Assembly: GCF_904849725.1 (NCBI RefSeq)
Contig: NC_058520.1
Coordinates: 532,756,083-532,820,082 of the forward strand
Origin: Hordeum vulgare subsp. vulgare
Taxonomy: Eukaryota; Streptophyta; Magnoliopsida; Poales; Poaceae
Length of the DNA: 64,000 nucleotides
Direction: 5' to 3'
Part shown: positions 12,885 to 25,377 of the stretch, one piece after another
Numbering within the stretch: position 1 is the stretch's first letter
Layout: every line of letters begins with the position of its first letter
The notes under the pieces: model-generated
Databases searched by the model: none
What the model was told of the DNA's origin: nothing
The model's input: only the letters and a program-made list of their open reading frames with translations
Translations under genes and position numbers: made by a program

Positions 12885-14575
12885 GTGATTATAAACTGGT
12901 AATTGCCATCTTCAAACTGAATTGCATAACTGGACAACTAGTACGTATAGAATTGCATAATTGTGCACGTAAATGGTCTACATTGGTTCTTGGCAGCAAC
13001 ATATTGTAGTAGATTGGCTGTTCCGCACAGCTTCCTGTAAAGTCTTGCTCCCGTGGGAACGTTGTAGGATCTCTATAACTTAGAAGGCGGCTAAATTGAT
13101 TTTCTTTGAAAAGGAAGCAATCCATTACCAAGCGATCAGCTCACCTAACAACTGGAATTCATACATCTAACTACTACTGATCAGATATAAATTTTGCTTT
13201 GAAACTCTCAAACTGACCAGTCTGCATCCGCATCATATGTGTGAAGTGAAGGGAGTATGCTGTTAACACATATTTCAGATTACTTATTTTTGCTTACTAA
13301 GTACTGAAACGAAATTGGATAAAAGATAATTGAATAAGAAATGTGCAACAGAACAGGTAGATTTTACATTGCATTATATGGCGAGCTACCATGTCGATAG
13401 AGAAGGTACTGATTATAGATTGACAGAATATTTAGCTAGATCCGACTGATAAAACAGTAAAGAGTTCCTGCCCTAGAAATGGCGTAGTACTACTTTATTA
13501 TTACAATCACTGTGACCGATAATATTACATTAAAAAGCATCAAAGCCTCTCTGCACAGAGAGAGAGAGAGAGAGACAGTGGGTCCTGGACCTAACCATGG
13601 TAATGACATTGGGGAAGATGAACATCTAGATGAGTGGGTGACCCAAGACAATAAAAATATGCCTGGGTCCATTGGGGTTATTGAGTTGCACAGCAGTGTT
13701 TTGGTATCTCCAAAGCCTTCTTTGGAGTCCCATCACCGTGTTACAAATGGCAGGAGGTAGTGCCAAGTGCCAAAAACTAACATTAGCACTCCTGAACCTG
13801 TCTCTGATGAGGGGCACAGGCTCTCCTTAGAGCCTGAGCCACCTAGATGCAAGCTATAAACTGAAGGATAAAGAACTGTTAGTTGGTGCATCTACTCAGT
13901 GCATAGAAAAAGTTAGAGTGGTTGGTTACACAAGAAGTTATCACAGGATGTTGTTGTGAAGTTGCTGGTGGTGGTGGGGAGGCGTGTGTGTGAGTATGCG
14001 TGGAAATGAAGTTATAGACTGGTCAGCTGTCAAATTTTATTTGCTCTAGATAACACCCATGAATAGAATATTAGCATCTGCTAAATGCCTCATGCTTCAG
14101 CCAGAAGCACTTGGCCTAAGCTAAATACAGTATGAATTCCACTGATGAAATTTTGGAGTGGCATGCTAGCTCAATTGGTTGTCTACATGTCAGTTTTGTC
14201 CAATTTGGCTTGTATCAGCATGACCCCTCCCTGGGGCCATGCTTGATTGTTAGGGTCGCTTTTCCCCGTAGCCATCTCTTGCTAGGGTTCAAATTAACTC
14301 TCTTGGATGTAGTCCTTCCTTGGACTGGTTAAATGGCTGGTTTGCGCTTGACTGTTAGTACATCCCCTTCCTTGGGGCATCAAAGCTTTGAGCCCATCCT
14401 GGGGCTCAAGCTAATCTCCAATCGTCACATAACCATGTGGGATATGGAGAGAGAGGCACTTAAGTGATCCACATGGGATCAACATTGGTGACACCCTTTG
14501 GTGTTAGAGATGGATGCATGGACTCAACACATAGGAAATAAAAAGAGACGGCGATGATGAGAATGGAGACCATGG
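12885..14575. other. Intergenic region and 3' UTR of the RRM gene
   Basis: No gene seen. The segment just below 14576 should be the 3' UTR of the minus-strand RRM gene. A (GA)n microsatellite lies at about 13557-13575. The stretch 14160-14300 has box-A-like (TAGCTCAATTGG) and box-B-like (GGGTTCAAATT) motifs about 120 bp apart, too far for a tRNA. Confidence 0.4.
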
Positions 14576-17500
14576 TTAGGCCAAGGATTGCTCTGGAGCA
14601 GCAGACACAGCAAAGTGAGAGGGGACGAGCCGGTAAGGATGAGCAGCCTGAGTTGGACTTGGCAAGGTTGGTGCTGTGAGAGCCATAGTCATGCCTGTTT
14701 AATGGGGATACACACTGTCAAGATATTAGTACCAGAACTGAGCAGAAAGAAAGAAAACTACCAATTGCTGAAAATATGTCAGGCTATCTTTGCAATAGAT
14801 AAAAAGAAAACTAACAGACCGACAAATCCATACCAAGAGCTAACTTGTTCTTAGTAATTCTCTAGAGCAGACATATAGTATATTTTATTGCAATATACGC
14901 TAGTAATATTATGGGTAGCATTTTGGTTATCAAGAGATATATTTCATAACTCTATACCCAGCTTTATTCAGCTAACCATGGTAGGGCTTGAATAATGGAA
15001 GACAAACATTAGAAAATAGTAGTTGTATACAAGAAGCTAGTAGTACCTGCTTGGGCTTGAGGACTCGCTGCAAGTGACAATGGCCCTCCATATTGCTGTG
15101 CAAAGCCTGTTACAGCAGCGGCTGTAGAAGCCACAGTTGAGAAGGGAAACATCTGTGGGTATTGCATGTTGTACCCCTGTCCAGTTGCATAGTTGGGCGT
15201 AGTGCTTCCGGATTGCCCAAACTGGAAATATGGATAGAAGGGACTGGTTCCAGTCACCATGCCAGTTCCTGCTCCTCCGTAAAATGGGTACTGGTTTCCT
15301 CCATAGATGTTGTAGTAGTTCTAATGAACAGAGGGAGAAATCATCAAAAAAATGAACAGAAGGAGAAACATACATAAGTACTAGCCACGATTTATGGTAG
15401 GAGCTCTGTTGGTTAAATTACAATTGAATTATGTTTGTATGCAGTTTGCATCTGTTTAGATTATAGATACATGTTAATTTATAAAGTAGTCATGCTGTTA
15501 CATTTCTGTCAATTTTCTTGCTTCCTGTGCAAAATTTGACCAGATAGTGCTTTGTGTCACTGTTTCTGATATTGTCGCATTTAACATATAAAACTAGTAT
15601 AACATCTGTTGTTCAGAAAGCAGATTTATGGTATTATCTCCCAACTTTAAACATTTCCAGTATATCTGTCAAGGTAGTGCCAGTAGTGCTGCGATAATTA
15701 TCGAGGCATAAACCCGCTGCCTTGAGCTATCTTAATCATTGTTTGTAAAACATGCTCTGTTGTATTATGTACCCTTGCTGTAGTGATATACCCAAATCTT
15801 TTGTCTTACCTCACATTTACTGAAATTCCTAGATTTGTACATCTTTCTATTCGAATCCAAACTAAGAAAAGCACTGGCCTGTATAGATCAGAGCACAGAG
15901 GCTCTGCTTGCTGGCTGCCTGCCTCTGCATGTGCCATCTGCGCTGGATCCAACTGGGCCAGAGCCATAGCTGAGTGTCGCAGGCACTAACTGTAAACCTG
16001 TGTGCTCTGGCCTACAGGCCGGTCCAAGATTCACAAGATTCAGAGTCCCAGCTGGTAATTTGGGTCCTTTGTATGCAGCCAAACAGAGGTAAGAGGTTGC
16101 GGTTTGGATAGACTCGGGGATGATGGGGACACAGGCATGTGCCGCCATAAGTTTATTGGGTTAACAGCGCCCCCAGCTGATGGAAAGATAGACCGAGTGT
16201 TTAGCAGGATCGGCCCTAGACAGGCCAGGGCCCATGCCATGTGCGGCTGTACAAGGTAAGATGGAAGCTGATAGGACCACAAGGCACTATATGTACCTTT
16301 AGCACTGCACCTTCGATCAACCATCTATCCTCTGAGTAGAAGCTATACTTAACATGGCAACTATACCTGTTACAGCCCAAGGTTTTAAGAAAGGCGGGTG
16401 GTTTTGGAAGGATGGTTGAGAGGCTATCAGGGTATACATTATGCCCATATATTATTGCTAAACAACTAAAGATCACTTACCTCATGTTTGTTTATGCTAA
16501 AGACTTGTGTCACGAGAGTTTTTGCAGGGATGTGTCTACTTAAAATTACTAGAGTGGCACTGTGCTGATTGTACACTTGTACTAGCCTATGCCTTTTCAT
16601 TTTACTGTGCTCCTGGGTCAAAGGAAAAAAGGAAATCTGTTCTTTTCATTTTCACAATACTCCAGTACCAAAGGAGAAAAGTGAAATGAGTATCAGCAAC
16701 AGAACAAAACGAGTAGGCCATGCATCATTTATGTTATAAGATGTGACGGTTGTAAGGGTTCAGTAACATCCAAATCACAAGGACTTGAAGAGTTGAGATT
16801 TTCCAATAGGAAAGTTGGGACATGATTGTGGATATGGCATCGCTATTATTTTATCTTCAGGTAATTGTTAAATTTATATATCTTGTGGTAGAGGGCCACT
16901 AGAATTTATTATGCATGCTTAAGCCATTGCTGGTGGGCTAGCTTACTGTTAATTCTGTGGTTTCCTTTAATATAGAAGCAAAGCAAGCAGTCTGTTTTAA
17001 GTTAAACCTTTGCAGGGCTTATTTGCAGCACAAACTAAGAGTGAGAACACCAATCCTCCAGGTTGGCTTGAAAGTTGGCAGTTCCAGAGGCAAAATGGTC
17101 AGCATTTTTCGTTCTTTCTTTGGTTATTGCACATCATTGCATTTTATGGTTATTTCACATCACTGCATTTTATGGCCTTGAAGCATATCCTATGTAACAT
17201 GATGCTCACTTTTATGCAGTAGCATTTATGTAGTGCTGTTTTCCATGCATCTCTTTATCACATATCATGGTTCTTATGATAAAATGCATGATATGCATAC
17301 ATACTAGGAAACAGTTTAAGTATACTGGTACATCGATATGCAAACTCGAAAGCCATGTGCTAATCATTTCCTCTTGTGTACACAAATTAACCTCAATGAA
17401 ACCAATGTCAATAATCCATAGCAATATGTAACTGTTGGTGAATTTAATATAACTTTTTGCTAATGGGAAGATATAACTTACTGCGGGAAAACCGTAGTCT

Positions 17501-19564
17501 GGAGAATAAGGAGAGTACCTGCAGCAGTGAAGGAGAAAGAAGCATCAGTTATGTCTTAACAAATTAATCACGATGCATTAAATTATGTACTTGATAAACC
17601 AGCTAGCTTAGCTTGTGCGTGTACGTGTGTGTATGAGAGAGAGAGAGAGAGAGAGAGAGAGTGTAGGACTGGGTGATCATGTGCAAACGTGCAGTGGCAC
17701 TAGAGCACGCTGTGCCACTTTTATGAGCGAGTTTATGTAGGTATGTGTGAGAGAGATGTGTTGCATGCAAGCTCAAAAGTTCACACGCCAGTGACCATTG
17801 ACCAAAGATGGGCATGTCACAATGCACATGTAACGCATGTGATTAACCCTCCTCCGTCACAGCTGGTCCATGGACACTTTCCATAGGTTCCTCGCCACAT
17901 GAGAGAAAAAGAGATACGTAGATGAGAGAGAGAGAAACTTACCCATAGACGTGGTAAGGGAGGCCCTGTGGGATGGCATAATGAGGGAAGGTGGCCTGCG
18001 AAGGAAAAGCTGCGCCCAGCGCACCTTGGATCCCCGCAGCCTGCTGCTGCCCAAAGGACTTCATCACTCGAAAGCTCCTAGCACCCCCTGCAGTAAAATC
18101 ATCAGCAAAACAAATGTTAGTAGCCCTAATATTTTTAATCACCTCGCTAACATCATCGGCGAAAAGACACGCTGCTGTAAGAGCAAGGGATGCATGCACT
18201 TGTTCCGATGCACCTCTGATGAAGATGAATATATATATATATATATATTCACGGTCATGCCATGGCTCGGTCTTCTGAATTGCAAGACGACATAATAGAA
18301 GTAAAAGATTCTCGAATCTGGCATTCATCTCGGTTGGATTTTATTATCTAACCCTAGGTGGGTTCTTTAATTAGCATTGCACATTATCCGAAAGACAGCA
18401 CTTATTCTGAGGATAACCAACAACTTTGCACCTCTAATGTTGTTTCACCCTTTTATCTACTTCCTGCAGCAAGCAAATGCTCAGAGGATATCCTGTTAAT
18501 AAGGCTACTATTTTGTTTTCCAGCTGCAAAGCGAATTGCTGTTGTATTGTTGTGCTCAAGGAAATCAGGTTGCACTGAGCTAAAGATATCCATTTTAAGC
18601 CATTTATTCTGTACTAAATGCCAAAACAAGATCCTTATGGACCTAATCGAGCACTAAGGAGCAAGTATTTCTCTTTAAGCTCCTTTATTGTACTAATTGC
18701 ACGGAGGTGCTTTTGCGCATAAAATCATAACAGCTAAGTTGGTGATCATGAAACCATATAAGTACTAGCTAGAGCTCATAGAGAAATGAAAAGAGGTGGT
18801 AGTGCATCTATAGTGATGATGATTACTTTTGTTTTTGAAAAGCTTTTTAGCTAGCGATAGATGAACTGCGTTCTACTACTACTAAAGAGTAAAGAGAGGG
18901 TGCCATCCAAGAAATTAAGGCTTTCAATTAGGCCACGTAGCTATATTAACTCTTCTCTTACATATGCTACTTTGTGTAGCTAGCTGGTAGAGATAATGGG
19001 AAATGTGTACTAACCGTGCTGTGGGGTTGGAGGCCTGGATCTCTGAACACCAAGGGAAGCCAGGTTGCAGTTGGCTCTCCTCCCGTCGATGACCGGCGCG
19101 GGATCGACGCAAGACCTCATCGCCGCATCCGGGTCCCGGAAGGTAACCTACGAAGCCACCAATTCACGGTGCATCCGTTCATAGTTCATACTCCAGCTCA
19201 AGCAAACATCTCATAAAAAGTATGTCTAGTGTAGCAAAAAGAACACTCGCACTAGCTAGAAGCTTAATTCTGCTCCCAAGCTAAACGGGTAGCTAAACTG
19301 CACTGAAACTGAAAGGGAAGGGAAAAAAACCAGCAAGGGTATGTGCAACCGTGTATAGCAAAAGGTATAGAAGAGGCTTACAAATCCGTAGCCCTTGGAT
19401 CTGCCGGTGTTCTTGTCGGTGATGACGACGGCCTCGAGGATCTCCCCAAACTGCTCGAAGTACTTCCTCATGGTCTCCTTCTGCGTCTCCCACGCCAGCC
19501 CCCCCACGAACACCTTGGTGTAGGTCGTGTCCCCGAACTGCCCCATCACGCTCGGCGGGCTCAT
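14576..19564 (-). CDS. Single-RRM RNA-binding protein (RBM24/38, plant ARP1-like)
   Basis: RNA-binding protein with one N-terminal RRM, related to vertebrate RBM24/RBM38 and Arabidopsis ARP1-like proteins; target RNAs are unknown. Coding exons on the minus strand, in order: 19564-19382, 19147-19015, 18087-17943, 17518-17482, 15320-15047 and 14694-14576. Every junction is GT-AG and in phase, giving 296 residues. RNP2 is KVFVGGLAW (residues 17-25); RNP1 is SKGYGFVTF, split by intron 1. The rest is low-complexity and rich in Gln, Tyr, Gly and Pro, ending [19 protein letters not shown], a tail conserved in grass homologues (from memory). The 37-nt exon 4 is small. Introns 2 and 3 carry TA and GA microsatellites. 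Reading past exon 5 without splicing adds 12 codons and a stop. Confidence 0.93.
17635..17661. repeat. (GA)n microsatellite in RRM gene intron 3
   Basis: An uninterrupted run of 13 to 14 GA units between exons 3 and 4 of the minus-strand RRM gene (CT in the transcript). Confidence 0.95.
18231..18249. repeat. (TA)n microsatellite in RRM gene intron 2
   Basis: About nine TA units between exons 2 and 3 of the RRM gene. Confidence 0.9.
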
Positions 19565-19792
19565 GGCGACGCCGCCGCCTCCTTCTTCGTCGCCTCGAGG
19601 AAGAGGAAACGACTGAAAGCAGCTGCAGCTAAGGATCTGAATTGGGCTAGGACGCTACGAGCGGCGGGCCTTGTTAGAGGAACGGTGGGAGAGAGAGGGA
19701 GTGAGTGAGGAAAAGCTAAAGGTTAGAGGAGAAAGGGGTGGGGAGAGAGAGAGGGGGAGGGGAAGGGGGGTGTACAGGGGGAGGAGGGGCAA

Positions 19793-19801
19793 ATATATAC
19801 T
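19793..19801 (-). promoter_or_regulatory. Probable TATA box of the RRM gene
   Basis: The complement reads CAGTATATATTTGCCCC, about 230 bp upstream of the start codon. It is followed by a CT-rich leader (GA-rich on the plus strand, 19690-19785), a common plant 5' UTR pattern. Confidence 0.55.
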
Positions 19802-21295
19802 GGCGCTGGCTATAATGCACCATCCATCCATCCTTGTCCTTTTGGTCCAAGCCATGCTGCCCCTCCCAGTATAATAATACTGCGCGCCGGGAGACACACC
19901 CACCCCCCGCCCGCCAGCCCGCGCCGGAATGACCGGAACGCCCCCCGCCATAGCGAGCAGCTGTTACAGGGCGTCGTTAGGCTGTCCCTGTCCACGGAGT
20001 GGCAAAAACGGAACGGAGCCGCTCCGGGCCGGGATATATTCTGACGGGAATTTCGGGGGCTCGCTGCCTGGAGGACGCGGAGGCATTGCCAACTTATCCG
20101 ATTCTCTCCTCTTTTTGGGAGCATTTGGTTGGACTAGCTGCGTCTACCGTCATGGCTATGTTGAAGGTAATCGGTGCGTGACGTGATCGGCCGGTGACAC
20201 GAACGTGAGGGAAGGGCGCCGTAGCAGGGTGCTTTGCTTTGCTTTGCTTGCGTCCAGCAGAAGAGGGCGTGGGGTGGGTGGGGGTTGGCCCCGATGCGAA
20301 AATCCGTGCTGTTCCGTGGCGCACGACACAGGAGGTTTGCATAGGTTCGTTCTCACCGCGACAACCACATGTCCCGGGCTCCGGGTTGGCTCTTTTGCTA
20401 CTATGCACGTATCCTTCATCTATGAGCATGAGCGCTCCATGATAATGTTTTAAAGTAATGCTCTGCTTTCGTGTTCTTCCCTGTCACTGCGCTTGGCTGA
20501 GGCTCGTCTCTCCAGCCAAGCCCGTGTCCTAATCATGTGCCCCACCAATCGTTGAAAGTTAGGTTATTTTCAGTTGCACTTCAAACCTATACTAGTACTG
20601 TCCATCTCCGAATGAAAATCGGTACTAGCACAAATGATTGGGAATTATCGCGAGAGCTCGTGATCCTAGCCACTCTTGAGAGCAAGAGCGGCCGGCGAGC
20701 TGTGGTGGAGCCCTTAATTTGTTTTTTTCCTTCTCATTGTGTACATAAAGCGCATGGAAAAGCACGGGGGGGTATTTGATGATGTGCACTGCCTGGCAAA
20801 TGCACGATGTGCCATCAGATCTGATCTGGAGATGGACGGCTGGGGCTGCCCAGACCAGCTGGAGTGGCCGGGGACAAGGACGCTGTGCCAAAGCTTTTGC
20901 CCTGCCTATCAGTCTCTCGTCTAGCTCCTACTAACTATTTTTCTCCCTTGGCCTTGAAGCCACCCCTGATAACAACAGCGCTGCCCGTCCATCCATCCAT
21001 CACTTGCCTCATACCTCAGACAGCAACAACACAATCTCCGACGCCCGTGTGTATGTTGTGTATGTACCTATCCATGCAATATCTTGATCGCTGCCGACTA
21101 ACAGTTGCCCCTTCCCTTTCACAGACGAAATATGGAAGGATACACGGAAATATGACAGTTTGTTTCTTGTGGCTGGTTACAGTACTAGCAGTAGTTGGAG
21201 TTGAATTATTGAATCATTTCACGTGCAACTCCTGCGTTGATCAGAAATGCATGGCTCGTTACTGTGTGAGACTCTCCCCTCAGTTGGAGAGGAGA

Positions 21296-21348
<53 letters not shown>

Positions 21349-22640
21349 AAAGTGGCTGCTGATTATAGGAATATTACGGACGGAAATCAATGAAGAAAGG
21401 TGGAAAGTCCTTGTCTGCTTTGAGAAGGTTGGCAGACGCTATGAATATGAATATCAGTCTGGCTCTGGCGGCGATGTATGCGTGTGTGTGTGTGTATATA
21501 TATAGCCCTGGCTTTTAGCCGACGGGGAGTGTGGCCGCCCAGCCTACGATTCGGGACAAAGTGCACACCTTATTTGTGGCCTGCATTTGGTGGCAAATAT
21601 TTCATTCCGGGAAGGCAAAGGCAATCATAGTCCTTTTGATTTAAATAACGCCAAAGCAGTGGAGGACAGAAATTAATCCTTTTGTCATCTCAGCTTAAAT
21701 CAGGGAAAGCATACTTGTGCGTGTGATGTTGTTATGAATTCAGTACTTATTAGTGGTACTGCATTTAGGACAATTGTAGCATATTCCGGAGAAGCTAGAG
21801 ATGTTGTTATCAATTCATTACATATTAGTAGCACTGCATTTAGGATTAGGCGACAATAGTAGTATTCCGGAGAAGCTAGAAGCTCCTTTTCGCCCACCCA
21901 TTTGCCCATGTTTATCCCGCCTAATCATTTGGCCACCTGCTGTCACCGCAAAGGGAATCCTTTTATACGCTATCGATCGGCTGGAGTATTATTTTTTTCC
22001 CTCTCGGAGCAAGGGAGGAATCTACTCCTACTTGGTTAATGGTCCAAGTATGCATGAATAACCTGACGTGTTTCAGAATGTTGGATTAACTGCTCCCAGG
22101 CCGGCTGCACGGGACGTCCTTTGTTGACCGGGACCGGGACTGGAAGAAACAGGGACCCCCGGCGTAATTTTCTGCGTGCTGTTGTTGCGGTTGCGGCTGG
22201 ACTGGACCGGACTGTTGCTTGGCACCCAATTTATCTCTTTGCAGCAGCTTGGAACTTTGGATGCTCTGCGCCTGATGAAGCAAAGCAGGATCCTGACCTC
22301 ACCTCACTGTTCATCTTCGTATGGTTGCATCATCGGTGGGCGCGGGCGCGGACGCGCGCGTGCTACGCAAGGCCGAAAGCCTTTCGAACTCAAAAGCTCC
22401 CCCGGCTTGTTTTCCATGAGATGAGCATTTTTCCTGTGATCAGATATGCATCGCAAATGGCACTATAGTAGATTCTTAAAAGCATCCCTACCACATCCCG
22501 TATAATCGCCGGAACCGTAAAATTTCGATGATTATATGGCTGTGGACTGTTTTTTTTTCTTCTTTCTGCCAGAGCAGATACTGTAAACGCGGCCTCGTCC
22601 GTAAAACTTTTACGGTGGCCTGTAAACGCGACCGCTCGAT
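19802..22640. other. Intergenic region, no gene recognised
   Basis: Mixed unique-looking DNA. Open frames are short or cross simple repeats; the longest (20864-21505) is carried by the TA run and has no domain. CTTTG/TTGCT repeats lie near 20230-20250, a (TA)23 run at 21299-21345 and a (GT)n run near 21482-21496. An imperfect direct repeat with ACTGCATTTAGGA lies near 21760 and 21833. Confidence 0.5.
21299..21345. repeat. (TA)23 microsatellite
   Basis: 47 bp of uninterrupted TA repeats, a likely length-variable marker. Confidence 0.97.
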
Positions 22641-22772
22641 CGTTATATCTGCGGGTTCGACTTCTGGATGCCGGTCCAAACCCTAAAAGCCCCCCACCTC
22701 ACCGCTGGCGCCTCCAATACGCCGCCGCGCGCCTTCATTCCGCCGCGTAGCCGCTTCATTCCACCGCCCTTG

Positions 22773-23329
22773 ATGGCCAACTCCGACAACCGTAGAAACG
22801 ACGACCCCGAGAGGGCTCGTTGCGTCAGATCCGTCGTCGCCCGGAAACGCGCCGCCAGCCGGTTCATGCAGTGGGGCCTGACGCCGCCGCCGTCGCTCCT
22901 CCGTCGCGAGACAGAGGAGTACGACCGCGCGCGCGTCCGCCTCTTATCCGGCAGATCCTTCGAGGTGTCGAGCTCGCGCTTCTTCCTCCCCCGATGAAGA
23001 GGGAGCTCGAGGAGCTCCCGCCGACGCAGATGGAGCCGGAGGCCAAGGCAGTGCCGGAGTGACGTGTTGGGGCCGTCGTCGGGCCGGAGGATTTCCTCCC
23101 CCTGGCGGAGGCGGATATCCGTTTGCCCGCGTTGCTGGCGGGGAGAGCGCGGGAGGCGGAAGAGTACCAGCAGCGCCGTCGGAGGGAGGAGAAGATCGGC
23201 ACCGTGCTCTACGAGCAGGGTGTCACGTCGGCCCTCATCTTCGGCCACAGGTTGGAGGAGTGGTGCTGTGAAGCGACTGCGCAGGAGCGCATCTACGTTG
23301 AGCTCCCCTCCGACGAGGACGACGACTGA
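22773..23329 (+). pseudogene. Broken gene for a small acidic/basic protein of unknown function
   Basis: The frame opens at ATG 22773 (MANSDNRRNDDPERARCVR) and encodes an Arg/Glu-rich protein. The same protein continues in another frame after about 22990, where MKRELEELPPTQMEPEAK begins. A TGA at 23060-23062 interrupts it. The frame then resumes through GPEDFLPLAEADIRLPALL and EEKIGTVLYEQGVTSALIFG and ends in an acidic tail PSDEDDD. One frameshift and one nonsense codon therefore separate three consistent blocks. It resembles a family of grass proteins of unknown role that is repeated in Triticeae genomes, so transposon association is possible. A hAT element sits 190 bp downstream. No function is proposed. 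Confidence 0.55.
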
Positions 23330-23522
23330 GCGCACTGCGCATCTACTACCGCACGAGCTCGACTCCGATGAGCTCAATTTTGCTTAGCGCGGTAGGATAG
23401 ATAGTAGCTCCGGTGAACACCAGTAGTTCGCATGATCGTGTGTTTTATGTAAAGCTCTGAATGATTATGGTTCCAATTTCGTTTGCGAATGATTTTTTTG
23501 AATTATGCAGTTTGATTATACG

Positions 23523-24730
23523 CAGGGCCGTTGAGGGGCATGTGCGAGCTGTGCGCTCGCACAGGGCCCCCAAAATTGTGGGGCCCCCAACTAGGGTCCA
23601 TATGTATATATATAGTCTGAAATTTTTTAATTTTAGACTAGATAAATATACTTCAGGTAGGCAACAGTCAATCCATGCATTCGCGAGCGATGCAGGCAGC
23701 AGATGCAGGCCGTGCCTGGGCCATGCAGGCAGCAAACGTTTGGGCGTTTGGGCAGGCCTTCCCAGCGTATATACGCATATTTTAGCCTTGCAAGGACGAG
23801 CGTATACGAAACGGAAGTCCCAGCCCCTGCCCTGCGCTACGCACATCATCCAGTCGCAACCCCTGACCCGTTCCTTCGGACTGAAACGGCGGCGGCGATC
23901 GAGACGACGAGATCGCTTTGCAGGTTGCCGGCCGCAGCGAGGCGACGAGCAGAAGCGGACGCCGGCAGGACGCCGTCATCACTCGTAGTGTCGTGGCTCG
24001 TGTGTGACCTATCAGCAGAGGTAAACAAAGTTCCTCAACCTAATTACCTGAATCGAGACACCCTTCTAGGTGAAATTTCCAAAGGTCACTTGCCCATAAA
24101 AATTTCTGAATCTCTCTGAATATTGAGCTTTCTTAAAGCTTTGTTTTGCCTCCATATATGCGTACAGATCACATCAAGCGAGTCTCTCATCAAGGAGTAG
24201 GCTATTTTGCACGATAAGAGGCTGCCTAAATGGTAAGAAATTTAGACCAATCTCGGTGCGAGTCACTGATAATCAGTCGACACGCCGTCGAGCCCCGCGC
24301 CCCCGCGATCCCACGTATAGGATTTTGTTAACCATTCCTGTAACTATTGCAAGTGCGGAAAGGAGCTTCTCTAAACTCAAGTTGTTGAAATCCTACTTGC
24401 GTTCTACTATGACACAAGAAAGTCTCAATGGTTTGGCGACAATAGCACTTGAAAATGATGTCTTCGAGAAGATTAACTATGAAGATATAATTGAAGATTT
24501 CATTTCAATGAACACAAGACGGATGGCACTTTTCAATAGAGCATGAGGTTAGTTTATTGGTTTAAGTATTCCATATTGATACTTGAAAATTTTCTACGTA
24601 TTATATGAAATAACATAAATTTTAATTACATAATTAGGTGATCATGCTAGTGTTATATTATGTTTTTTTAAATATTAGGGCCCCATTTTGCTTTTCGCAC
24701 CGGGGCCTCGAATTTCTGGAGACGGCCCTG
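23523..24730 (+). mobile_element. Non-autonomous hAT transposon with 8-bp target duplication
   Basis: The element starts CAGGGCCGTTGAGG and ends GGAGACGGCCCTG, giving terminal inverted repeats CAGGGCCGT, typical of hAT elements. It is flanked by a perfect 8-bp direct repeat ATTATACG (23515-23522 and 24731-24738), the hAT duplication size. GGGCCCC motifs lie near both ends. At 1,208 bp it is far shorter than an autonomous element and keeps only the C-terminal transposase region. Confidence 0.92.
24256..24546 (+). pseudogene. hAT transposase C-terminal dimerisation domain remnant
   Basis: The frame contains YRILLTIPVTIASAERSFSK and SYLRSTMTQESLNGLATIAL, the hAT C-terminal dimerisation (Dimer_Tnp_hAT) signature. 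It is closest to the ZMYM1/TTF-zinc-finger group of plant hAT transposases. The zinc finger and catalytic core are missing, consistent with internal deletion. The first 20 or so codons are unrelated to the family. Whether the remnant is translated is unknown. Confidence 0.85.
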
Positions 24731-24738
24731 ATTATACG

Positions 24739-25377
24739 AGGTCTGTTCTGCTGCGCAACATTTCATTTCGCAAAATTCCACTTTATCAAAATGTAAAAAC
24801 ACGGTTGCAGGTCGCAATTATACAAGGCCTGCTAAGATGGTCTAAACCCTGCCTACATTTACCGGCATGCATTTTTCTGCTTTGGAAACGTAGTGTGATT
24901 GCTGCTCATGTTTTACGGCTGTGGAATTCGGTCACCACCGTTCTGCCGGTGAACAAGGAAAAAAGGGCATCGGCGGCTCGGCGCTCGGGTGGCAGTGAGG
25001 TCTGCATCCCTGCAGCATGGCGAAAGGTGGCACACCATATGCGTCCATGCTGCGCATGCGCAGCGCTTCGGATTCCACTGGCGCTCGATTTTTGGGCGGT
25101 GCCGCTGACGTAGGAACGGCGGGCATGATAGTCTTCGCGGCGAAAGAAAAGGTTGCCTCGTTCGAAGGCAGATTCGTCCAACTTTTTCTGTAGGGGGAGC
25201 AATGAATTCTGGGCTGTCACTTCGTTTGGTACGCACCCGGATGGCCGGATGGCCTAGCACTGGTCAGCGTCTGGTCTAGCCAATTCTGTTGCCTGGTACA
25301 GCTCGGGTGTTTGGTCGACGTTACACCATGATTTGGACGGAGGGCATTTTCCGGGTGTTTCTCTAGAGGGACTTTTA
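24739..25377. other. Intergenic stretch, no gene recognised
   Basis: Open frames on both strands are short and without domains. The sequence has no clear repeat structure until the MITE at 25378. Confidence 0.4.

Noticed and set aside
14160..14300. tRNA gene or SINE suggested by box-A-like TAGCTCAATTGG and box-B-like GGGTTCAAATT
   Set aside because: The boxes are about 120 bp apart, no cloverleaf or acceptor pairing is seen, and no poly(A)/T tail or duplication was found.
16200..16480. Candidate extra exon of the RRM gene from minus-strand open frames
   Set aside because: Lies in the intron between the 37-nt exon and exon 5. Phases already join without it and no similarity to the protein family is seen.
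20864..21505. 213-codon plus-strand open frame
   Set aside because: The frame stays open because it crosses the (TA)23 and (GT)n runs (Tyr-Ile repeats). No domain and no codon-use signal.
22643..23377. 244-codon minus-strand open frame
   Set aside because: It is the GC-rich shadow of the broken plus-strand gene. The plus-strand blocks show consistent protein-like composition and an ordered acidic end.
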